This document shows, in pieces, positions 55,556 to 64,000 of a stretch of 64,000 bases of DNA (the stretch's first letter is position 1; each line of letters opens with the position of its first letter). The stretch covers positions 930,001 to 994,000 of the forward strand of contig NDFF03000001.1 in the NCBI GenBank assembly GCA_002150815.3, in the 5' to 3' direction. A program made the position numbers and the translations under genes. This stretch comes from Grammothele lineata. Taxonomy: Eukaryota > Basidiomycota > Agaricomycetes > Polyporales > Polyporaceae. The notes below the pieces were generated by a model. The model was not told the DNA's origin and ran no database searches. It worked only from the letters and a program-made list of their open reading frames with translations.

Positions 55556-56197
55556 CGGGGCGCGAAGAGCTGGTTGTGCCATGTATGATATTTACATTTT
55601 GCACTGTATCAATAGCTGCAAAGTCAACGTCAGCGCGCGCTGTGAGGTTGCAGAACTACTCACATTTCAATGAACGGCTCCCCTCAGAAATGCACGCACC
55701 ATCGCTGGCACCTAGAATTATATCCGTTCATTGTGTTTGCCATAAGAAGAAAGCTCACCAGCAGGCTGCAGATCTTCGATTGACGACGCTTCTCAACAGG
55801 CGAGGGTCGGTAATCAACATGCAGCGCAAACATTGAATTGGAGATTTGGTACAAATGATCATCGAAGCACCATGCAGCGTCGTAAAGATTATACGTCGTA
55901 GAGTCAAGAAAAGCGTTCAGCTCCCGGGCGTGCGCGCCTCCATCCCTTCCTTCTTCCGAGGTCCCGTCAAACCGCGCATGCACCACGCGATCCGAGAACG
56001 AATGGAGATGCGATTATCAGAGCGAGAAGGAAGGTATGAAAATGAGAGAGGAGCCGGGAGGGCGGCAGCCGTGGGAGGTCTGCATCTACTAGAGTACGAA
56101 ATGTGTATGGGGGGAATAGGTAGCACCGTATTTTTCCGCAGGTCATATATACGAACACACCCCTCGGCCCTGAAGTCCAGCAGCGTGCGAAGGAGGC
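55556..56197. other. Convergent intergenic region
   Basis: About 640 bp between the LEA-like gene and the 3' end of erg5. No gene is supported; a long plus-strand frame at 55846-56262 overlaps the last erg5 exon and looks like a shadow. Confidence 0.45.
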
Positions 56198-58479
56198 TCA
56201 TGCGCGGACGCGCGGGCGGATCTTCATCAGGCAGCCGTCTTGGGGGAATAGTGTGGCGATGATCCTTCACCGACGTCGGTTAGCGTCTACGCAAATCTAG
56301 CAAAACGAAGGGATATGCTACGTACTGGACCTTATCGCTCTGCGGGGTGCGGACGTGCTCGAAGTCGAGGAGCATCGCAGCGTCAGCAAGCACGATCATG
56401 ATGTTCATAATCGCGTACTCGACACCGATACATTTGTGGGGGCCGTTGCCGAAGATGAGGTAGTTCTTCGGGTTCCGGTTCGCGCTGCCCTCGGGGTCGA
56501 GCCAGCGGTCGGGGAGGAGCTCACTCGGCTGGGGGAACACCTCGGGGTCGTGCACGGACGGGTAGATCGACGCGATGACCATGCTGCCCGAGGGGACGGT
56601 GTAGTTGTCCGAGATCGGGAACGCCGCCGTCGCGGTGTAGGGGACCATCGTGACCGGGGGCTTGACGCGCAGGCTCTCGCGGACGAAGGCGCGGAGGTAC
56701 GTCATCTCGTCGAGCATCTCGAGCGTGAAGGGTCTGTTGGGGTCACCGCCGCGCACGCGCTCCTGCTCCTCACGGATCTTGGCGAGGATCTCGGGGTGGT
56801 CCGCGAGGTGCTGGAAGCCGTAGATGGCGCCGGAGCTCATTGCGTCCTGGGAGGCGAAGAGGAAGGAGAAGACGACCATTGCCATCTCGCGGTCGGAGAA
56901 GTCCTTGCGGCCCTTGTAGCTCGGCTCGTTCATCGTGCTGATCCAGTGGTCGAGCATGCACGCGGGCTCGTGGCCGGCGGCCATGGCAGCCTTGCTCTTC
57001 GCGGCGGCGTCCTCGAGGTGCTTCATGGCAATCTTGCGGGCCTGGATCGCGCGCCAAACCTTGGTGCCCGGGAAGGCGAAGGGGAAGTTGACAAGCTCCA
57101 GGGCGACGGTGATGCGCCAGTAATTCTCGGCGATCTCCCGGGCGGCATCGTCTGCGATGTGAGGTCCACAGAAAACGCGCAGGGAGGTATCCATGTTGAG
57201 GTCGCGGACGGTCATCATGATCGACTTGGGCGACGAATCGGCCGCGGAAGCTTCAAGCCACTTCTTGAAATGCTTCCTGGTGATCGTATCCTGAACGTTC
57301 ATGTAGATGCTACAACGGTGGGATCAGCGACCAATCGAGGAATACACGAGACAAACATAAAGGGGAACGTCTAGACGGGAGCGGCGTCCAAACATGGAGC
57401 GCCTTCTTAAAACCGTCCCATAACGTTTGGACACCGAGGGCGCCCGGTCTAACCCAGTCCCGGTCTACTAGCACTGCACCCGCACAGGATCGCGCATGCC
57501 TATATAAGAGGATGGTTTGAAGGACAGATTCCATGCCCCCCACACTTCAGCCACCGCGAACCAATCACATGGATGTGTGTCTATGCGGCCCTTTATGTCC
57601 GTACATGACTACGTCATCCAGACGAATGCAGATTTCAAGGCCCGCGACAACTAACGCAAGTGTTCGCGAAGCACAAGAGCATATGAATGGCAGCCATGAA
57701 TAGAGCAGATAACTCACCCAAGAGCCTTGCGAGTGAAGAGCGTGTTGAGGACCTTGCGGTACTCGACATGTCCCTTTCCGTTAAGGAAGACCCTGAGGAG
57801 ATGGCTAAGTCAGATTCTCTCGCGTACGGAATCATGTGGAACATGCTTCTCACCAGTTATCCGGCAGAAGAATCTGCTTCGCGGAGTGGACGAGACAGGG
57901 TTCGGCATAGTTAGGCGAGTTGAAGACCTTCCGCGAAAACTCGTTCGAAGTGGCCATGACGATAAAGCTACGTTTGGCCGACCCGTGATACAAAGGTGTA
58001 CGGCAGATCGACGAATTGGGACCGGCGCAGGCATGACATGGTGGCACGATAAGTTATGGGTCCACAAGCGAAAGCGACAGCGAATGACGAGAAACGCAAA
58101 CGGTCAGAAGCCGGCCTCGAAAGGGCCTTCCGGCCCAGCAAATAAGAGGCTTCGCTCACATGTTGAATACGCTAACTGCGGACAGCGCGCCCGAATTCCA
58201 CTGCTTCATGTAGTTCTCCAGGGACGGCTTCATCGAGTCGACAAACTTGCCGATAACGGGAATGGTCCAGTTGTCGCCGGGAAGCTGACGCTTCTTGTAG
58301 CGCCATACGGCCTGCTCGAGGGCGAGAAGGGAGAGGACGATGGCGGCGGTGGTCCAGAACCATGTCGCAGTGCCCTCGGAGATGGCGAAGAGGGAGGGGA
58401 TGGGGATGTGGTCGGAGGCGTCGGCGGTGAAGGAGGGGATGACCGCGGACGCAGAGCGTTCTCTGAGCGCGGACGCCAT
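56198..58479 (-). CDS. erg5: C-22 sterol desaturase (CYP61)
   Basis: A cytochrome P450 of five exons. Exon 1 (58479-58160) holds the membrane helix 'FWTTAAIVLSLLALEQAVW' and 'PGDNWTIPVIGKFVDSMKPSLENY', then 'GALSAVSVFN'. Exon 2 continues 'IFIVMATSNEFSRKVFNSPNY'; exon 3 encodes 'VFLNGKGHVEYRKVLNTLFTRKALG'. Exon 4 carries the I-helix 'FSFLFASQDAMSSG', the ExxR 'ESLR', 'DPEVFPQPSELLPDRWLDPEG' and the haem loop 'FGNGPHKCIG'. Exon 5 joins over an intron at about 56268-56326 to give 'SDKVQ-IIATLFPQDGCLMKIRPRVRA', the normal ERG5 ending, with its stop at 56198. Introns 1 and 3 are long (192 and 408 nt). ERG5 puts the C22-C23 double bond into the ergosterol side chain, in the ER. Confidence 0.95.
57310..57717 (-). 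other. Unusually long erg5 intron
   Basis: 408 nt between 'TRKALG' and 'IYMNVQD', with GTGAGT donor and TTGTAG acceptor. Other introns in the window are mostly 50-70 nt. It contains the palindrome-like pair GTCCAAACGT / GTTTGGACG and a CTATATAAG element reading in plus orientation near 57499. Confidence 0.7.
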
Positions 58480-58916
58480 GGTGGAGAACGTTTGCTGAGG
58501 AGGGACGAAGCGGGAAGGAAACCGACCAGAGGACGAGGAGGGCAGGGCCGTTTCGGGCCCTCGCTTTACTCGAGTACTTGCAACGTCCGGGCGACTTCCC
58601 GCGGCTCACCCACTCGACGCCTCCCATTGGCCCGTCTCCGAGTCGTAAGATTTTCCTTGCGAAATTCAGTCACGCGTCCGCCCGTCACAGTCACGTGGCC
58701 GCGTCTTTCCCACACATCGGCCCCCTCGTTCATCGGACATTCCCCCTCGTTCCTTCTTGTGGCGGCCTCTGCATCATGATTATGATTACGGCCGGGGGCC
58801 CGACAGCAGTCCGACAAGCTTAGTAACACAACCGCTCGTCACCATCTCCTACATATCCGGAGACATCTCCCAAACCAATCCTGATATCATCCTGCAAGAC
58901 CATCCCCATCCGGGAT
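58480..58916. other. erg5 promoter region
   Basis: 437 bp upstream of erg5. It contains TCACGTGG with an E-box core CACGTG at 58692-58697, about 213 bp before the ATG. Fungal SREBP (Sre1) binds both SRE and E-box-like sites, so it is a candidate sterol-response site; that is inference. Confidence 0.35.
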
Positions 58917-61361
58917 TCATCGTCCAGCCTGCGACCCGCCGCGCCGCCGCGGCATACGCGCAATCACCTTCGGAACCGAGAACGCACGACTCCTCGCCTC
59001 TAGACTCCCCACCTCCTCTACGCGAGGCAGCGGCAGCGGGCTCGGGTGGAAGGGCGTCGGCGAGCCCCACATCGGCCGCTCCAGGTCGGCTTCGGCGCAC
59101 TGCGCCCGCGCCCGCGCGTGCCGCGGCCGATCGTGCCCCTGGCCCGCACGGTCTGGGGTCGGGCTCGGCGACCGCGCGGCGCGGCGTGGTGGGTACTCGA
59201 GCGCATTCTCGTCGTCCGACGCGTGCGCCATGTCCGCGTCAAGCTGCGTAGCCGCCGCGCGAAGGCGTACGCGGACGCTCGAGTCGTTCCAGAGCGAGCC
59301 TGGGGTGCCCTGCGTCGTCGGCACGAACGATAGTGGGCGCGTCGTAGGCGGTGGGGGCGGCAGCGTCACGGAGCCAAGCGTGCGTCGTGGCACGTTGGCG
59401 GAGATAAGGCTCTGGGCGCGGGCACGCATAGCGGCGATGTCACGCTCGTAGCCATCACGTTCCTCCTCCATCGACATGTCGTGAGGTGCCTGGGTCCGTG
59501 TGGCTAGACGGACAGTTCGTCAACATACGGGTATGTCGGACAACGTTAGAAGCTCACGGTAGTATCGGGTGGCTCGCCTCGGAGTGCCAGTCATCTGTCG
59601 AACCGCCAACGGAGCCCGTTGAGTCCCGCCGCGCGCCATGGGCTGCGGACTCTCTTGCTGTCGGGCTGCCATGCGCATTGCGGACTGTCGAGACAACTCG
59701 TCGAGCCGCGAAAGCGCTTGGATCCACGCCGTATCCGACTCTTCTTCCCCTGTGATATCGTATGCGTCTTCCCGCATCTGCACGCTGGCCATATCACCCG
59801 AGCTCGACGCCTCGAACCGCACGGGCGGAAAGGGCGCAGTATCATCGTCCCTGCTGTATCGTCTGCGTACGCGGTAGCTGCGCCCCGGGTAGTAGTCCTC
59901 GTATTCGTCCCCGTCGGCGTCCAAGAGTTCTGCGGCAGCCCTCTCTGCGCGGGCACGGGCAACTGCCTCTCGTAGTCTCTGCACGCTCGCTACGAGGTGC
60001 CCTCCTTCTCCGTGTGTCGAGGCGAGGGGCTGGTCCCCGTACGCGCTATATATTCGTGGCGTCGCCACGCCGACCGAGCGCGTGGGGTGGGAGATTGGCC
60101 CATCGGGAGTGCGACCTTGGGAGCGGCCGGCCCTGTCGGAGGTCCCTCCGTCACGGTGACCGCTGGACGCGTGACCTGACGCGTTGGAAGCTGGCGGATT
60201 GCCCTGTCGGGCGTACCGCGCACGGGCCGCCGACTCCTGCGAGCGGCGGGGGCGGTTGGACGCGGGAGGATTCGTAGAGTTGGTCCCAGTTGCGCCATTT
60301 GCATCCCATTCCACAGCGGCCATGACCTCCCGAGATAACGACCTTCGTCTAACTGTAATGCCGCGACCGTTCGAGAATATAACCTCTCCGGGGCCCAAAG
60401 TCATATTTAACTCCGAGTCACGTCCGGAGGGCGTGGGCGTTGCGGAACGGGAGGTAGAGGCCGCTGTATCGGCGCGCGTGCGCCCAATCCAATCCATAAG
60501 CGATTCCGTTTGTTGGGAGATACGAGAGATATCTTGTTGGATCTCTTGTGCGAGCCTGGACACTCTCGAAGTGATACCAGCGGGTAGGGGCGGAGGGAAG
60601 GAAGCGGAAGACGCCGACCTCCTACCCGACGAACTACCGCCGGGTGCGGACGAAGACGCCGGGGGTGTTGAACTTGAAGGAGCGGTAGTGGAGTGGGACG
60701 TAGAAGGAGACGTGCGGGCAGCGACCATGATACCGAGAGACGTCGCCGACTCATCCCCTGCCTGCCGACGCAAAGAATAATCCAGCAATGACCTCCGGCT
60801 CGCGACTCTAGCTGCGGTCTCTCGGAGGACCTCGGGCGTGAGGGAGGTGGTGTTGCGAGGCGAGTGGCCATCTTGCCTCTCCTCGGAGTACTGCTGGATG
60901 GCCCGTCTGAGCTCTTCAAGCTCACTTGCCCGTTCCCGCACATTTTGGGTGGACGTCAGGAGCTCGGAGCGCAGTGTGGTCAGTGTGGGATCCGTCGTAC
61001 GCGAGCGACGCGGGGAGGCCGGGGACGGGTGTGAGAGAGCGGGCGAATCGGTAGAGAAAGTAGAGGTCCCCTCCGCCGAGATGACAATGACGTCGTGCCC
61101 AGGGTCCATGGAATTAGTGCTGCCCTCGTGCATTGGGCTGTCTGGGTTATCGCCGTCGCGCATCGAACTGCCGGGACGATCGCTATTACCCGTCGTGGTA
61201 CTGAGGCTATCACTGTCTTGGGGGGGAAAGTCTGAAGAACTACGCATCGAGGTGGCCTGAGATACACGGCTATTCAACGTGCTGAGTTCTTCGAATGCGT
61301 CCCGGATGAGGCGAGCAGACCGACGAAGTTGGCGTTGAGTCTCCTCTATCTCGTCATCCAT
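58917..61361 (-). CDS. Large low-complexity protein with short coiled-coil ends
   Basis: Exon 1 runs from ATG 61361 to about 59531 (about 610 residues) and opens with a helix 'MDDEIEETQRQLRRSARLIRDAFEELSTLNSRVSQ'. It is rich in Ser, Arg, Pro and Thr, with coiled-coil pieces ('LTTLRSELLTSTQNVRERASELEELRRAIQQY', 'RVSRLAQEIQQDISRISQQTESLMDWIGR', 'VQRLREAVARARAERAAAELLDADGDEYEDYY'). An intron (donor GTATGT after 'LTLSDIP', acceptor CCCAG) leads to exon 2 'APHDMSMEEERDGYERDIAAMRARAQSLISANVPRR' and a Pro/Arg-rich end. No known domain. The balance of coiled coils and disorder suggests a scaffold. The 3' end may hold another intron. Confidence 0.7.
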
Positions 61362-61781
61362 AGGTGGTGCTTTCTAGGCAGGAGACGGAAGTACGTGCCA
61401 ACTGAGCAGTAATAGCAAGACACGTATCAAGAATGAGCCAAGATATTTATGCTGCCGTGCAGGAAAGGGACTGGAGCGGCAACTACGAGCGTGCGAGTGG
61501 TTGAATATGGTCAAGGAACAAGGAGGCCATTTGACTCTCACCCTCGAGCCAGCCACTGGGCTACTGGGCGCCTGTTGGCCATCACGTCAGTCTGACACAG
61601 CTTTCACACTGCTGTTGCCTCAGTCCGCGAATAGACAGCCCTGCCAAACCTCAAAGGAAGTACAAACTAATGCATATGGGCATGTAATGGCAGAAAGTCT
61701 GTATTGACAGTACAATAAGGATACTTTTGAACATGGTCAGAGCCCAGCCGGTCCCGGTAAGCGAGTGATTAGTACAGTATA
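61362..61781. other. Intergenic region
   Basis: About 420 bp between two minus-strand genes; nothing recognised. Confidence 0.5.
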
Positions 61782-62958
61782 TCACTCGCTTTCGTCCTCA
61801 TCTTCGTCCTCACTATACTCCTCAGCCTCGTCGTCGATGAACCCGCCAAATGTCGGGTCATCGCCTTCGTCGTCTTCGTCATCTTCATCGTCCTCATCCT
61901 CGTCTTCATCTTCGTCGCTCAAGTCCTCTTCACTATCCTCTCCTCCAAGCTCAACATCCTCGACACTCCCATCCTCGTCCGCACTAGCCACCTCGACATC
62001 GACTGCAGCATCCTCATCCTCGCTTTCTCCTTCCACGTATCTCCTCGCTTCCCGAGTCTTCGGCGCCTGCTTGCTCTTGCTCTTGGGCATGGGCAGAGGG
62101 GCCGGAGGGCCGGATGAACGCATCTCAAGTTGCGAAATGACCATGTCTAACCGTCCGCTCAGAGACAATAGGCTTTCTTGCAGAGTGAGCCGCTGAGTGA
62201 GAGTCGCGTGGAGACCAGAAAGACGTGCGACGAGGTCAGGCATCTGAACGCGAAAATAATCAGTAAGCTGCTAGCCTCAAGGTTGGAAAGAGCGTATTGA
62301 CGACCTGAACCACGCTCGGAAACGGGCATGTCCAAATTGTCATGACAAAGCTCCAATGAATGGGAGATATGGTCGAGTAAACTACTCACCGTCATGAGAT
62401 GACCGCTGTGGGTAGTCAAGACGGCCCTTACCCAATTGATGAGGGCCGTACCTCGCTGCGAACTGGCTCCTCCTCCCCCTCCTTTCATCGTGTTCCCTCT
62501 CGCGCCACGACCTAACCTCTCCACGCATGCCGTAACTAATGGAACCGCGAGCTGAGGGGGTAATCGTCGAACAGTGTTCTTGATTAGGGTTGTGTCCGAG
62601 TGGGCGAGACATGTCTCCAAGAGGCGGGTGTCTGATGAGTGCAACGCCTGGATGAGTGTGCGTGTGAGCGAGCTTGCTGGGACCGCGTCTACTACCGCGG
62701 CTTTCCTGGGTTTGCTGGGACCAGACTCGCCATCCGAATCCGACTCGGAGTGAAAGTCGGATCCCCCATTAATAGCGCCTTGGACGGCAGTGAGACGCTG
62801 CCCTAGGCTGAGCTCTGCAAGGTCTGCGTCAAGAGCACCGTCGACGTTTTTCGCCACGAGGTCATCCAATTCGCGATCTTGACCGAGTTCCGCGCCAGTT
62901 CCCACCGCTAGCGACGCAGACTCCTTGTAACGTTTATTTGGTGCATAAGCACCGGCAC
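61782..62958 (-). CDS. Utp12-domain protein of the small-subunit processome (Utp5/WDR43-like)
   Basis: The first coding segment visible starts at 62958 after an acceptor AG ('GAGAYAPNKRYKESASL...'). It goes on with 'ELDDLVAKNVDGALDADLAELSLGQRLTAVQGAI', then the Utp12 domain: 'SLTRTLIQALHSSDTRLLETCLAHSDTTLIKNTVRRLPPQLAVPLVTACVERL', 'NWVRAVLTTHSGHLMT'. An intron of about 146 nt follows, then 'MPDLVARLSGLHATLTQRLTLQESLLSLSGRLDMVISQLE' and a long Asp/Glu tail to the stop at 61782. Family role: nucleolar U3 snoRNP/t-UTP component for 18S rRNA processing. The N-terminus is not resolved. WD40 repeats, present in yeast Utp5 and human WDR43, are not visible in the 560 bp before the next gene, so this looks like a short Utp12-only form. 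Confidence 0.85.
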
Positions 62959-63519
62959 CTGCTCAGAGGAGTCAGCCATACCGGCGCGTCAGCATGTCGC
63001 TGGAAAAAGTACCTGCTTTCGCGTTCTTCAACGTGATTGAGAACTAAACGCATCAAGGCAGACAGAACGAAAGACATACCTGCATATTTGACGCGGAACT
63101 CAACGGCCCAGAGTAAGAATAGTGCCTTGGGACAAGGAAGGGAAACGGAAGGTGTATAATGTACGCTAGGAACAGAGTATAGCACCGTGAGCGCAAAGCC
63201 GGGGAAGAGCTAGAGGATGAACAGGACGCACCTTACACGGCACGGTAGAACAGGAGCAAAAGATTTGAGCGCAACACACGTGACCGGCGTCCCCACACGA
63301 GCGCCCGTTCACGAACAGGAAGCGAGAGTCCGAGTCCGAGCCGGCGTTCGTCCGGTCTTCTGGCTATCTCTCCTTCCTTCCACCACCAACTCGTGCTCTC
63401 CTTTACAAGGCCTTGTCCTTCTTTCTCTTTATCGAACGACTTCCTCGGGAAGAACCGGTCCCCTTGAATCCCATCACTAGACTTTATCTCCATCCCCTCC
63501 TACCCCGAAACAGTCGGCT
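62959..63519. other. Upstream exons of the Utp12 gene and pho85 promoter
   Basis: Minus-strand pieces such as 'LFLLWAVEFRVKYA' (about 63070-63130) and a frame giving 'LKNAKAG' before 62958 may be further 5' exons of the Utp12 gene, but I could not join them without frame trouble. The right third is the pho85 promoter and leader. Confidence 0.4.
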
Positions 63520-64000
63520 ATGAACTACGTCCAGGTTTGTACCCCAAACTACCACTCAATATATGCGATCTACTAACTTCCATTTCAGCTCGAGAAACTA
63601 GGTACTGATACTCACCTTCTGTGGTCTCGAGGATATTGTCTGATCTCTTCGTTTAGGCGAGGGTACCTATGCGACGGTCTACAAGGTGTGTAGGACGCTT
63701 CCTATCCCGATCCATCTCCTCAATAGCGCGCACAGGGCCGTTCTAGGACCACAAATGAGATTGTGGCTTTGAAGGAGATTCACCTGGATGCGGAGGAGGG
63801 TACACCTTCAACAGCCATCCGAGAGATCTCTCTCATGAAGGAGCTCAAACATGTCAACATCGTCCGCCTCTACGATGTCATACACACTGAGACCAAGCTC
63901 GTTCTCATCTTCGAATACTGCGAACGCGACCTCAAGAAGTACATGGACGTTCATGGCGAGCGTGGCGCTCTCGACCCCGTCACCGTTCGGAGCTTCATGT
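63520..64000 (+). CDS. pho85: Cyclin-dependent kinase Pho85, 5' part
   Basis: ATG 63520 'MNYVQ', a 13 nt microexon at 63589-63601 ('LEKLG'), an exon with the Gly-rich loop '[10 protein letters not shown]', and a longer exon '[74 protein letters not shown]'. The ATP-site Lys (ALKEI) and the PSTAIRE helix ([10 protein letters not shown]) are present. '[20 protein letters not shown]' and 'HLDAEEG' mark the Pho85/CDK5 group rather than Cdc28. The gene runs out of the window at 64000 before the catalytic loop. Role by family: nutrient (phosphate, glycogen) and polarity signalling with Pcl/Pho80 cyclins. Confidence 0.95.

Noticed and set aside
56355..57374. 339-codon plus-strand open frame opposite erg5
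   Set aside because: It mirrors the erg5 coding strand, is rich in Asp/Glu/His/Arg from complementing GC-rich codons, and shows no domain.
1..64000. Search for tRNA genes, rRNA and CRISPR arrays
   Set aside because: No B-box/T-loop context forming a cloverleaf and no regularly spaced repeats were seen by eye. A covariance-model scan would be needed to exclude a tRNA.

Overview
The window is nuclear DNA of a filamentous basidiomycete, most likely an Agaricomycete. Three things point there: genes are compact and split by many 50-70 nt GT-AG introns with CTAAC-like branch sites, coding sequence is GC-rich, and the gene families fit (7-TM basidiomycete proteins, F-box/LRR proteins, GH16, GT49, CYP61/ERG5, Pho85, Atp11, Mdv1). 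The order or genus cannot be fixed from the sequence alone. Most gene models below were rebuilt by splicing the frames by eye. No tRNA, rRNA or CRISPR array was recognised.

Left part (1-11.7 kb): the 3' end of an F-box/LRR-type gene, a 7-TM membrane protein, a gene-poor stretch, two tandem paralogous SAM methyltransferases, the Hsp90 co-chaperone p23/Sba1 and a divergently transcribed membrane protein. Next (12-18.8 kb) come the mitochondrial fission adaptor Mdv1, a GT49 glycosyltransferase and the F1-ATPase assembly factor Atp11.

Middle part (18.8-43.9 kb): sparse GC-rich blocks, a small NAD(P)-binding protein, two F-box proteins, a secreted GH16 glucanase, the lipoate-pathway octanoyltransferase Lip2, an SCPx-type peroxisomal thiolase and a probable WD40 relic. 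Three short multi-exon genes (20.5, 37.6 and 41.9 kb) encode a small-protein family that I do not recognise. Its signature is an acidic/tryptophan block, AE-x-LDD(D)N-x-(S/A)-WG(R/K)P, which always opens its own phase-0 exon and is duplicated in one member. This is the best candidate here for something undescribed. A 935 bp element with perfect 368 bp inverted arms, CACGG termini and a CCT target duplication lies at 42.9-43.9 kb and looks like a young foldback/CACTA-type MITE.

Right part (44-64 kb): a coiled-coil protein, an NTF2-like mitochondrial protein, two related single-pass cell-surface proteins in tandem, a small mitochondrial LEA-like protein, C-22 sterol desaturase ERG5, a large low-complexity protein, a Utp12-domain ribosome-biogenesis protein and the 5' end of the CDK Pho85.

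Functionally the window is mixed housekeeping. Several genes serve mitochondria (Mdv1, Atp11, Lip2, the LEA-like and NTF2-like proteins) and two serve lipid metabolism (ERG5, thiolase). There is no biosynthetic cluster beyond the methyltransferase pair.
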